A stretch of DNA of 45,776 nucleotides from the NCBI GenBank assembly GCA_038363005.1, contig JBBQBI010000031.1, forward strand, positions 1 through 45,776. The letters run 5' to 3'. Positions 13,784 to 21,265 of this stretch are shown one piece after another. The stretch comes from JAKOWB01 sp038363005. Lineage in GTDB: Bacteria > Pseudomonadota > Alphaproteobacteria > Kiloniellales > JACOMY01. Each line of letters begins with the position of its first letter. Position 1 is the first letter of the stretch. Made by a program: the position numbers and the translations under genes. The notes beneath the pieces are model-generated. The model was given only the letters and a program-made list of their open reading frames with translations, was not told where the DNA came from and ran no database searches.

Positions 13784-14531
13784 GGTCGATCCGTTCCAGC
13801 TCGGCCCGCGTGGCGCTCAAGGCGGCCCCGGCGGCGGATGCACTGGCCAGGGCAGCGACTGTCGCCCGGGCCAGGGTATCCCCCCGGTCGGCATAGGGCG
13901 TCTGCTGGTCGATGAGGCTCGCGGTCAGGCGGCGCAGCTGCCGGTGCCGCAGCGTGACCAGCCAGCTGATCGCCACGCCACCCAGCAGGGCCGCCCCGAT
14001 GGCCAGGGGCAAGTTGCGCAGCAGGGCGCCCAGGGCGTCGCTGAGCGGCCGCCAGGACTGCGGCGCCGCCCGTACCAGCACCACGTGGCCGACGGTACGC
14101 CCGATGTCGGAGACGATGGGCAGGCCGAATGCCAGCTCGCCGCGGTCCTGCGCCCGCCACAGGTCGCCCTCGCGCCGCTCGTTCATCGCCGACACCCAGG
14201 GCGAGGGGGCCGGCTCGCCCTCGGCGCCGCGGTCGCTGCTGAACAGGGCGATACCGTTATCGTCGACCACGTCGATCGCGCGCAACCCTGGCTGGCTAGC
14301 CATGGTGCGCTCCAGCTGCTCCTGGATCTGCCGCAAGCTGGGCAGCGGCAGCCCGAAATCGAGGTTGGCCTGGATGGTGCCCACGAGCGAAGCGAGAACC
14401 AGTCGCAGGCGCGCCTCGCCCAGGTCGGACACGTTGCGTTCCAGCGAGCGCTCGGTTTGGGCAATGACCAGCAAAACGGATATGGCCACGAGGGCCACCG
14501 TCATGGTCAGATGCCGCAACACAAAGCGCAT
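13773..14531 (-). CDS. Small membrane sensor protein, left arm
   Basis: This 252-aa protein has two membrane helices (about 5-25 and 165-190) flanking an extracytoplasmic domain. The domain carries the cluster's shared motif: DFGLPLPSLRQIQEQLERTM followed by LRAIDVVDDNGIALFSSDRG. The cytoplasmic tail of about 60 residues is alanine-rich and helical, without an enzyme domain, so it may signal by protein contact. It resembles the right-arm protein at 14696 in layout and motif. The ATG at 14531 (MRFVLRHLTM) has GGAG upstream and places the helix at the N-terminus; a GTG at 14564 would add 11 residues. It is the first gene of the left arm. Confidence 0.7.
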   Translation of the reverse strand: MRFVLRHLTMTVALVAISVLLVIAQTERSLERNVSDLGEARLRLVLASLVGTIQANLDFGLPLPSLRQIQEQLERTMASQPGLRAIDVVDDNGIALFSSDRGAEGEPAPSPWVSAMNERREGDLWRAQDRGELAFGLPIVSDIGRTVGHVVLVRAAPQSWRPLSDALGALLRNLPLAIGAALLGGVAISWLVTLRHRQLRRLTASLIDQQTPYADRGDTLARATVAALASASAAGAALSATRAELERIDHER

Positions 14532-14695
14532 GGGGAGCTCCAAACCCTTGATTCGCCGCTTCACCTTGCAAACTGCGGCGGGATTAAATACACGGATAAT
14601 CGTCGGGGCATGCTAACGGGGGCAGCGCCGATTCACCACGCGGCAAGCGAAGGGTTCGCGTGTCGGATCGGCGGGAGGTCGTGGGGCGGGGTTCG
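14532..14695. promoter_or_regulatory. Divergent promoter region between the two sensor arms
   Basis: This 164-base spacer separates the divergent first genes of the two arms. It contains an AT-richer patch near 14581-14605 (GATTAAATACACGGATAAT) in otherwise GC-rich sequence, where -10 elements for both directions could lie. I found no GGAAC-N16-CGTT promoter here, so this cluster does not look like a direct EcfG target. Exact promoters cannot be assigned by eye. Confidence 0.4.
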
Positions 14696-15382
14696 ATGAC
14701 TAAGGTCACAACTGCACTTGCCCTTACCGTGGCGCTCGTGGCCGCGGCCGCGATAGCCTTGAGCGCCTTTCTGAACTATGGCGCGGTGCGCGTCAGCTAC
14801 AAAGAGTCCCTGGCGCAACGCTTCACCATCGTTACCGAGCGGGTCGGCGAAATCATCGAGAAGGCCCTGTCCCTGGGCCTGCCGATGGCCGGACAGGATA
14901 CACTGGCAGCCCTGCTGCCGCGCGAGCAGGCGGACGATCCGCTGGTCATCTCGCTGGATGTCGTCAACGACCGCGGCCAGGTGCTGTTCAGCAGCGATTC
15001 CAGCCGTGTCGGCAAATTGGTGCCGGTTGATGAGCCCTCGGTCCCGCATTATCGGCGCGATATCGCCACCGACTTCGGTGTCGGCGCCGGCGCGGTGATC
15101 CTGCGGGCTTCGGGCAAGGCGATCGACGGCGGTCTGGAGCAGGTCGCTGGCGAGCTGCGTCAGACGGCCTTGCTGGCCTCGCTCGCCGCCATGCTGCTGG
15201 CCTTCTGGGGGGTCCCCTGGCTGATCCGTGGCTTGAACCGGTCGGTCATTCCGGTCGATCCCGCACCGGGTGATGAACGCCCCGCGTTGCCGCCTGAACT
15301 GGCAGCCGAACTGGACGAGATCGAGCGTCAGCAGGCGCGCATCGCCCAGCGGCCCGGTCTGGCCCTCAGCGCGGAGGGATAG
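14696..15382 (+). CDS. Small membrane sensor protein, right arm
   Basis: This 228-aa protein has an N-terminal helix (MTKVTTALALTVALVAAAAI), an extracytoplasmic domain with SLGLPMAGQDTLAALLPREQ and VISLDVVNDRGQVLFSSDSS, and a second helix near 160-180. A short cytoplasmic tail (ELDEIERQQARIAQR) is probably a coiled coil. The motif order matches the left-arm sensor at 13773, so the two are paralogues. I chose the ATG at 14696; a GTG at 14660 would add 12 polar residues before the helix and has a weaker ribosome binding site. The sensor-MFS gene follows after 4 bases. No enzyme domain is present. Confidence 0.7.
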   Translation: MTKVTTALALTVALVAAAAIALSAFLNYGAVRVSYKESLAQRFTIVTERVGEIIEKALSLGLPMAGQDTLAALLPREQADDPLVISLDVVNDRGQVLFSSDSSRVGKLVPVDEPSVPHYRRDIATDFGVGAGAVILRASGKAIDGGLEQVAGELRQTALLASLAAMLLAFWGVPWLIRGLNRSVIPVDPAPGDERPALPPELAAELDEIERQQARIAQRPGLALSAEG

Positions 15383-15386
15383 CAGC

Positions 15387-17384
15387 ATGCGCCGCGTCGA
15401 CCTTCGCCTGCTGCTGGTTCTGATCCTGGTGCTGGTGACGGCGTTGGCCCTGTTGTCGTGGCGCACCATCGATCGCGCCGAAGGCCTGCTGCTGCCGGAA
15501 CTGAACCGCAAGGCCGAGGTCGTCGGCAAGTCGGTCGCCGACCTGGTGCAGCAGGCGGTCGGCTACGGCATGCAGCTGAACGAGCTGGTCGGCGTCGATA
15601 CCGTGCTGGAGCGGGCGCTGGCCCGCGGCCCGGAATTTGGCTACGTGGCGCTCAGCGATGCCTACGGCAACATCATTGCCCTGGCGGAACGCGATGCCGG
15701 CGAGGCGCGCGCCGTCATGCCGACGGTGACTGTGCCGGTGGTTCTTGATGGCGAAACCCTGGCCGAGGTCGTCGTCGGCGTGCCACAGGCGGTGGCGCGC
15801 ACTCTTGTCGAGGATCTCTGGCTCGACATCGCGGTGGTGCTGCTGGTGTCCGTTCTGGTGACCGTCGAGCTGCTGTCCTTTGCCTTCGGCATGGAGGGCG
15901 GCCAGGCGCTGCGTGGCGCCGCTCGGCGCATCGACGCTTTCCGCCGCGGCGACCTGCGCAGCCACCCGCGCGTCGAGGGCCGCGGCGCGCTGGCCGGCTT
16001 CGTGCGCTCCTATGACGAACGCGTCGAGTCCATAACGCTCGAGCAGTCGCGGCTGATCGAACGTGCCGAGGCGGTCGGCGATACCGAGGCGCTGCGTGAC
16101 CTCTCGGCTCTCGAACTGCGCTACCGCATGACCGAGTCGCGCGGTGAGCTGCCGCTGCGCGTCGCCGCCATTCGCACGCCGCTGTTCCTGTTCTTCTTTG
16201 CCGAAGAGATGACGCGGCCTTTCCTGCCCGGTTTCATCTCCCAGCTGGCGCGGCCCATCGCCGGGCTGTCGATCGAGCTGGTGATCTCGCTACCCATCGT
16301 CCTGTTCATGGCCATCGTTGCCTTGACCCAGCCCTTCCTGGGCGGCCTGACGGAGGCGCTGGGACGTGGCCGCTGCCTGCGGGCCGGCTCGGCCCTGGCC
16401 GTGGTCGGCTTTGTTGGCACGGCCTATGCCGGCGACATGATCGAGCTGCTGGCCTTCCGATCGGTGACGGCCTTCGGCTATGCCGCGGTCTTTGTCGCCG
16501 CGCAGGGCCACATCATCGATCTGACGGGCGCCACCAGTCGGGCCAGGGGGCTTGCCGTCCTGGTCACCGCGATCATGGTGGCCAGCCTCTGTGGGCCGCC
16601 CATCGGCGGCATACTGGCCGATCGCCTGGGCGATCGCTCGACCTTCCTGGTCGCCGGCGCGCTGAGCCTGGCGGCGCTGGCCTGCGCTTACCTCTCGCTG
16701 CCGACGGAGCGGCCCCGCGGCGAGGGCCGCCGCCCGACCTTGGGCCTGGGCGCCATCTGGCAGGTCATGCGCCGCCCGGCCCTGGCCATTCTTCTGGTCG
16801 GCTGCGCCCTGCCGGCCAAGATGTTGCTGGTCGGCCTGGTGTTCTATCTGGTGCCGCTGGAGCTGACGCGGGCCGGTTTCGAGCAGGCCACCATCGGCCG
16901 TGTCCTGATGCTCTATGCCCTGGCCATGCTGGTGGTGGTGCCGATCGTTGCGCGCCGCAGTGACGGCGCCGGCCGCCGGCCGCGCTATATCCTGATCGGC
17001 GGCGCCTTGAGTTCGATCTCGGTGGTGCACCTGCTGCTGTGGCCGGCGCCCTGGGGCGCTACCGTCGCGGTCCTCCACCTCGGCATCGCGCAGGCCCTGT
17101 CGATCACGCCACAGTCGGCCCTGGTCGGCGAGTATGGACGGGTACTAGCGCCGCAGGTGCCAGAGAGTCTACTTTATGGTGTGTTCCGTCTGGTCGAGCG
17201 TCTCGGCAACGCGATCGGCCCGGCCCTGGCTGCATGGTTGCTCGGTGTCTACGGTCCACAGACCGCAGCCATCGTGATCGGTGGCTTGGCAATGGTGGGA
17301 ACGACGTGTTTTGGCCTGCTGGTCTGGACGCAGCGGCGGCGTCTGGCCAACGATACGCACGCGACGACGGGAGCCGCTTTATGA
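15387..17384 (+). CDS. MFS transporter with N-terminal extracytoplasmic sensor domain
   Basis: This 665-aa protein joins a sensor module to a complete 12-helix MFS transporter. The sensor has a helix at about 7-25, then GYGMQLNELVGVDTVLERAL with FGYVALSDAYGNIIALAERD, and a second helix near 152-172. A HAMP-like charged linker leads to the MFS at about 260-650. MFS motif A-like loops are visible as GGLTEALGRGRCLRAGSALA in the N-half and PPIGGILADRLGDRSTFLVA mid-way. Fusion of an input domain to an MFS protein is rare and suggests either gated transport or a transporter acting as a sensor. The start at 15387 has GGAGG upstream, and the stop overlaps the next gene (ATGA). The substrate is unknown; the racemase and acetyltransferase downstream hint at an amino acid derivative. 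Confidence 0.82.
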   Translation: MRRVDLRLLLVLILVLVTALALLSWRTIDRAEGLLLPELNRKAEVVGKSVADLVQQAVGYGMQLNELVGVDTVLERALARGPEFGYVALSDAYGNIIALAERDAGEARAVMPTVTVPVVLDGETLAEVVVGVPQAVARTLVEDLWLDIAVVLLVSVLVTVELLSFAFGMEGGQALRGAARRIDAFRRGDLRSHPRVEGRGALAGFVRSYDERVESITLEQSRLIERAEAVGDTEALRDLSALELRYRMTESRGELPLRVAAIRTPLFLFFFAEEMTRPFLPGFISQLARPIAGLSIELVISLPIVLFMAIVALTQPFLGGLTEALGRGRCLRAGSALAVVGFVGTAYAGDMIELLAFRSVTAFGYAAVFVAAQGHIIDLTGATSRARGLAVLVTAIMVASLCGPPIGGILADRLGDRSTFLVAGALSLAALACAYLSLPTERPRGEGRRPTLGLGAIWQVMRRPALAILLVGCALPAKMLLVGLVFYLVPLELTRAGFEQATIGRVLMLYALAMLVVVPIVARRSDGAGRRPRYILIGGALSSISVVHLLLWPAPWGATVAVLHLGIAQALSITPQSALVGEYGRVLAPQVPESLLYGVFRLVERLGNAIGPALAAWLLGVYGPQTAAIVIGGLAMVGTTCFGLLVWTQRRRLANDTHATTGAAL

Positions 17385-18397
17385 CCCTTCGCCTGCCACG
17401 CCGGCGCTTTCTGGCCGCTTCGACCGGATTCGTCGGCGCCCTCAGTCTGCCGCGCCGCACGCGCGCGGCCGACCCCTTCAAGATCTTTATGATCACCTTC
17501 CGCGGCGAGACCGACGTGGAGCGCGGCTATCGCGACTACCTGGCGCAGCGCCGCATCGCCGTCGATATCACGCTGCGCGACGCCGAGCGCGACGCCAAGA
17601 AGGTCGCCGCCTTCGTCGAGGAGATCCGGGCGATGCAGCCCGATCTAGTCTACACCTGGGGTACGCCGGTCACGCTGGCGACCGTGGGAACCTACGATGG
17701 CTTCGATCCGGCGAAGAACATCACCGACATTCCGGTGGTCTTCACCATGGTCGCGGCGCCGGTGAAGGCCAAGGTGGTACCGGATCTGGCCTCGTCGGGC
17801 CGCAATGTCACCGGCTCCTTCCACGTGGTGCCGACCGATGCGCAGCTGCGTGCCATGCAGTCCTATCGCGAGTTCAGCAAGCTGGGCGTGCTCTATACCC
17901 CGTCCGAGCCCAATTCGGTGGCGCTGGTCGAGGAGCTGCGCCAGCTGGCGGCGGCGCAGGGCTTCGAGCTCATCGAGCGCGCCTTCCAGCTCGATGCCTC
18001 CGGCAAGCCGATGGCCGAGGGCGTTGAGACCCTGGTGCGCGAGATCAAGGAGGCCGGTGCCAGCTGGTTCTACCTGCTGCCCGATACCTTCCTGGGCACC
18101 ATCCTGAACCGCGTCACGCCCTATGCCCGCGATATCGGCCTCGCCACCTTCGGCGCGACCGAACTGGCGGTCCGCGAAGGCGGGGCGCTGGCCGGGCTGA
18201 TCTGCCGCTACTACTCGGTCGGCCAGCTGGCGGCGGTGAAGAGCGAGCAGATCCTGGTCGACCATACGCCGCCCGCCACGATCCCGATCGAGACGCTGCG
18301 TCGCTTCTCGCTGATCGTGAATATGGAGGTGGCGCGCTCCCTGCATCTCTATCCGCCACTCGCCATGCTGAACTACGCCGAGGTCATCCGTGCCTGA
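17381..18397 (+). CDS. Orphan ABC-type substrate-binding protein (TrpX/COG2984-like), Tat-exported
   Basis: This 338-aa periplasmic binding protein of the pfam04392 type binds small ligands, often amino acids, between two lobes. The N-terminus has a twin-arginine signal (PRRRFLAASTGFVGALSLPR then ending RAAD). The mature part starts KIFMITFRGETDVERGYRDYL, a typical first lobe. It contains DLVYTWGTPVTLATV, the IPVVFTMVAAPV ligand loop, LGVLYTPSEPNSVALVEELR at the start of lobe two, and a C-terminal LRRFSLIVNMEVA segment. No ABC permease or ATPase lies nearby. It therefore more likely presents a ligand to the membrane sensors or the MFS fusion than feeds an importer. The start forms an ATGA overlap with the MFS gene and its own 3' end overlaps the GNAT gene by 8 bases. 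Confidence 0.85.
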   Translation: MTLRLPRRRFLAASTGFVGALSLPRRTRAADPFKIFMITFRGETDVERGYRDYLAQRRIAVDITLRDAERDAKKVAAFVEEIRAMQPDLVYTWGTPVTLATVGTYDGFDPAKNITDIPVVFTMVAAPVKAKVVPDLASSGRNVTGSFHVVPTDAQLRAMQSYREFSKLGVLYTPSEPNSVALVEELRQLAAAQGFELIERAFQLDASGKPMAEGVETLVREIKEAGASWFYLLPDTFLGTILNRVTPYARDIGLATFGATELAVREGGALAGLICRYYSVGQLAAVKSEQILVDHTPPATIPIETLRRFSLIVNMEVARSLHLYPPLAMLNYAEVIRA

Positions 18398-19046
18398 CGA
18401 GGCCGATTTCGCCCCGTTGGGGCTCTCGTCGCTGGATGCGATCGAGGCACTGCATCGCCTGTCGCTCTCGACCTTCACCGACCAGGGGCTGGTGAAGCCA
18501 GAGAAGCGCAGCTTCTTCGAGGCCATCTTGCAGCGGCGCGGTTGCATCCTGGGCTTTCAGCACGAAGGGCGCCTGCTGGCCTATGGCGTGCTGATGCATG
18601 AGCTGCCGGACGGCGATACCACGCACCAGCTGCTGGGCCTGGCCCCGAAAACGCCGCTGCTCAAGCTGGCCGGCGCCGCGGTCGATCCCGCCTGGCGCGG
18701 CAAGGGCCTGCAGCGCTCGGCCATCCGCGCCCGTCTCGCCCGGCTGCGGGCGAGCCAGGTGCGCTACGGCTTCGCCACGGCGGCGCCCGGCAATGTCGCG
18801 AGCTGGAGCAACCTGCTGAGCGAGGGCTTCCGCGTCGTGTCGCTGGTCTATGCCTACGGCACGCTGCTGCGCTACCTGCTGGTCTGGGAAGACGGTCGCG
18901 CGGCGCGCCCGGCTGCCTTGGAATGGCGCGGCTGGCAGGAAACCGACTGGCAGCAGGCGCACCTGGCCAACGGTTGGCAGGGTATTGCCTGGCGTGAAGG
19001 GCCGCGGGGCCGCGAGATCGCTTTCGCACCGGAGCCGGTCGCGTGA
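18390..19046 (+). CDS. GNAT-family N-acetyltransferase
   Basis: This 218-aa putative acyl-CoA-dependent acyltransferase carries the acetyl-CoA pyrophosphate-binding motif AAVDPAWRGKGLQRSAIRAR at about 92-111, with the R-G-K-G loop intact. The preceding strands (GCILGFQHEGRLLAYGVLMH) and the following helix and beta-bulge region (YGFATAAPGNVASWSNLLSE) fit the GNAT fold. The acceptor is unknown. The GTG start at 18390 overlaps the binding-protein gene. The stop overlaps the racemase GTG start (GTGA), so translation of the last three genes is coupled. By context it may acetylate an amino acid or its D-form, but that is inference. Confidence 0.85.
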   Translation: MPDEADFAPLGLSSLDAIEALHRLSLSTFTDQGLVKPEKRSFFEAILQRRGCILGFQHEGRLLAYGVLMHELPDGDTTHQLLGLAPKTPLLKLAGAAVDPAWRGKGLQRSAIRARLARLRASQVRYGFATAAPGNVASWSNLLSEGFRVVSLVYAYGTLLRYLLVWEDGRAARPAALEWRGWQETDWQQAHLANGWQGIAWREGPRGREIAFAPEPVA

Positions 19047-20215
19047 CTGCTGTCCTGCAGCGCCTGTCCGGTGCCGGCATGGTGACGCCCGAGCCGGCAG
19101 CTGATTTGGCCGATGGCCTGGCCGCCTGGATCGAGCTCGATCTCGATCTACTGGCGGACAACTGGCACCGGGTCCTGCAGCACTTCAAGGGCGGGCGCCT
19201 GGGGGCCGTGGTCAAGGCTGACGCCTATGGCCTGGGCCTCGAAGCCGTGGTGCGCCGACTCCATGCCGAGGGTTGCCGGCTGTTCTGGGTCGGCGGCCTG
19301 GAGGAGGGGCGCCGCGTGCGGCGCGTCCTGCCGGCGGTCGAGATCTTTACACTGAACGGCCTGGGGCCGGAGGCGCCTTCGCTCTATCGCGACGACCGCA
19401 TCGTCCCCGTCCTGGGTTCGCTGGAAGATCTGCGCCGCGCCGCGGCGGCAGGCGGCGAGGCGCCGCTGCCGGTCGCCCTGCTGCTGGACTGCGGCCTGAC
19501 GCGGCTTGGCCTGGACGAACCCGAGGTCGCCAGTCTCCGCACCGAACCAGCCATCTGGCAGCGCCTTTCCGTTCAGGCCTGGCTGACCCAGCTGGCGCGC
19601 TTCGAGTTTCCCGACGATCCGGAGAACCGCGCCCAGGTGGAGCGCTTTCGCAGCCTGCTGCAGGATCTGCCGCCGGCGCCCTGGAGCCTGGCCTGCTCGG
19701 CGGCGATCTTCATGGACAGTGCCTTTCACGGCGTGCTCGCTCGGGTCGGCAGCGCGCTCTATGGCGTGCAGGGCACGCCGGGGCGCCACCAGCCGCTGCT
19801 GCGGCCAGTATCGGCCCATGCCAGGGTCATGCGCGTGGTCTGGGTCGAGGCCGGTACGCCAGTCGGCTACAGCGGCAGCTTCGTCACCGCGCGCCGCTCG
19901 CGCATCGCCACGCTGGCGGCGGGCTACGCCCAGGGGCTGCCGATGGCGCTGTCGAACAGTGGCCTGGTGGCCTTTGCCGGCCAGACCGCGCCGCTGGTCG
20001 GCCGGATCTCCATGAGCCTCTCCACCGTCGACGTGACCGACCTGCCGGAGACGCTGGTGCAGGTCGGCTCGCCGGCGGAGCTGGTGGGACAGACCATCCT
20101 GCTGGAAGAACAGGCGGCGCGCGCCGGCACCGTCTCGAACGAGTTGCTGATCGCCCTGGGGCGGGGACTGCCGCGGGTCTACCGCGGTGACCCGGGTGGC
20201 GACGCCGCGGCCTGA
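19043..20215 (+). CDS. Alanine racemase-like PLP enzyme, atypical
   Basis: This 390-aa fold-type III PLP racemase-like protein may interconvert L- and D-alanine or another amino acid in the cytoplasm. The PLP lysine is K58 in AVVKADAYGLGL. The PLP-stacking and phosphate-side arginine R234 is in LARVGSALYG, and the second catalytic base Y276 in PVGYSGSF. Two family motifs are altered: the usual GYADGYPR is AGYAQGLPM, and the GR-CMD loop is GRISMSLSTVD, with Ser at the usual Cys and Asp positions. The length is normal. The departures suggest a specialised substrate rather than the housekeeping Alr. It is the last gene of the right arm and is coupled to the GNAT gene by a GTGA overlap. It converges with the STAS gene. 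Confidence 0.85.
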   Translation: MTAVLQRLSGAGMVTPEPAADLADGLAAWIELDLDLLADNWHRVLQHFKGGRLGAVVKADAYGLGLEAVVRRLHAEGCRLFWVGGLEEGRRVRRVLPAVEIFTLNGLGPEAPSLYRDDRIVPVLGSLEDLRRAAAAGGEAPLPVALLLDCGLTRLGLDEPEVASLRTEPAIWQRLSVQAWLTQLARFEFPDDPENRAQVERFRSLLQDLPPAPWSLACSAAIFMDSAFHGVLARVGSALYGVQGTPGRHQPLLRPVSAHARVMRVVWVEAGTPVGYSGSFVTARRSRIATLAAGYAQGLPMALSNSGLVAFAGQTAPLVGRISMSLSTVDVTDLPETLVQVGSPAELVGQTILLEEQAARAGTVSNELLIALGRGLPRVYRGDPGGDAAA

Positions 20216-20242
20216 GCCTCAGCCGTTGTGAGCCTCAGCCGT
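20213..20242. repeat. Short tandem duplication at convergent stop codons
   Basis: TGAGCCTCAGCCGT occurs at 20213-20226 and again at 20229-20242, a 16-base period. The first copy contains the racemase stop codon and the second contains the STAS stop on the other strand. It is probably a replication-slippage duplication. Confidence 0.7.
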
Positions 20243-20579
20243 CGATAGCCGCCGCGGCGCTGGCGCGGTCCGGATGCACGGCGAAGATGGTGATGAAGCC
20301 GCTGATGGCGAAGACCTCGCGAATCTGCTGGTTGAGTTCGCAGAGCGCCAGCTTGCCGCCGGCGGCCTTCAGCTTCTTGCCCGCCAGCAGCACGACGCGC
20401 AGGCCGGCGCTGCTGATGTAGTCGAGCTTGGCGAAGTCCAGCACCATCTTGTTGGTGCCTTCGCCGATGTGCTTCAGCAACTGGGCTTCGAAGCCGCCGG
20501 CCGTCACGCTGTCCAACCGGCCAGCCGGGCTGACCACGAGTACTCCGCCCTCTTGGGCCTCCGTCACGTCAAGGCTCAC
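20235..20579 (-). CDS. STAS-domain anti-sigma factor antagonist (RsbV/SpoIIAA-like)
   Basis: This single-domain STAS protein of 114 aa is the phosphorylatable partner in a partner switch. The phospho-acceptor serine lies in LDYISSAGLRVVLLAGKKLK at about 55, within the conserved D-x-S-S-x-G-L loop. The usual strand GGVLVVSPAGRLDSVTAG precedes it. It follows the RsbW-like kinase gene after 12 bases on the same strand, so the pair is an operon. Family knowledge: the unphosphorylated form binds the kinase and releases the kinase's target; SpoIIE-type phosphatases restore the unphosphorylated form. The phosphatase at 9875 is the obvious candidate. The final target is not encoded next to it. Confidence 0.93.
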   Translation of the reverse strand: MSLDVTEAQEGGVLVVSPAGRLDSVTAGGFEAQLLKHIGEGTNKMVLDFAKLDYISSAGLRVVLLAGKKLKAAGGKLALCELNQQIREVFAISGFITIFAVHPDRASAAAAIDG

Positions 20580-20591
20580 GCCATCGTCTCC

Positions 20592-21086
20592 TCAAACATC
20601 GTCTAGTGCTGGACCGCCGCCCCCGGGCGATTCGCCCGGGCCGGCCAGCGACAGGCTGAACGTCAGGATATTGCGACCATCCTGGCGACGATAGGCCATT
20701 TCGTCCACCAGCGTGCGCACCAGATGCACGCCCAGGCCACCGATGTGCCGATCCTCAATGTCCTCGCCGGTGTCCACCGTCGGCGCCGCGGTCGGATCGA
20801 AGGCGGTGCCGCCGTCCTCGATGCGCGCCAGCACTTGCTCGCCCTCGCGCCGCAGCTCGACCTTCATGTGCTCACCCGCCGGATCGCGCCCGGCATAGCC
20901 ATGGTTGATCACGTTGGTCAGCAGCTCCTCGAAGGCCAGCGACAGGGCGTAGCTCTGCCGTGGCGGCAGGTCCTCGGCTTCGCAAAAGCCCTCCACGGCC
21001 GCGGCCACCTGTTCCAGGGCGGTCGGCGTGGGGGGCAGGGTCAAGGCAAAGGCGGACGACACCGGTGGTGGATTCCCGACAGCCAT
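20592..21086 (-). CDS. RsbW/SpoIIAB-like serine kinase (HATPase_c_2)
   Basis: This 164-aa GHKL ATPase probably phosphorylates the STAS protein downstream and binds an unknown target. The N box is SLAFEELLTNVINHGYAG, the G1 region IEDGGTAFDPTAAP and the G2 region HIGGLGVHLVRTLVDEMAYR, all intact. The ATG at 21086 (MAVGNPPPVSS) gives the normal family length. The open frame continues to 21272, but the added 62 residues are Arg- and Gly-rich and would cross the promoter of the divergent crotonase gene. No sigma factor gene is adjacent, so the output may be a non-sigma target or a distant sigma factor. Confidence 0.9.
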   Translation of the reverse strand: MAVGNPPPVSSAFALTLPPTPTALEQVAAAVEGFCEAEDLPPRQSYALSLAFEELLTNVINHGYAGRDPAGEHMKVELRREGEQVLARIEDGGTAFDPTAAPTVDTGEDIEDRHIGGLGVHLVRTLVDEMAYRRQDGRNILTFSLSLAGPGESPGGGGPALDDV

Positions 21087-21265
21087 ACTGGAGAGCACAG
21101 TACCGGTCCGATGGAGTCTGCGGAAGCCGCCGATGCGGGCAAGCGACGCGCCGCCCCGCCCCTTGCCGCCGCCCCGGTCGCCGCGCCATAGTGGGGTTAC
21201 TTTGGATGACCGTCCAAAACTGCGTCCGGACCAACCGGGCACGCCCGCGGGGAGGAACTGGCCGC

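Noticed and set aside
14532..14695. EcfG-type promoter for the sensor arms
   Set aside because: No GGAAC-N16/17-CGTT or one-mismatch version with correct spacing occurs in the divergent spacer.
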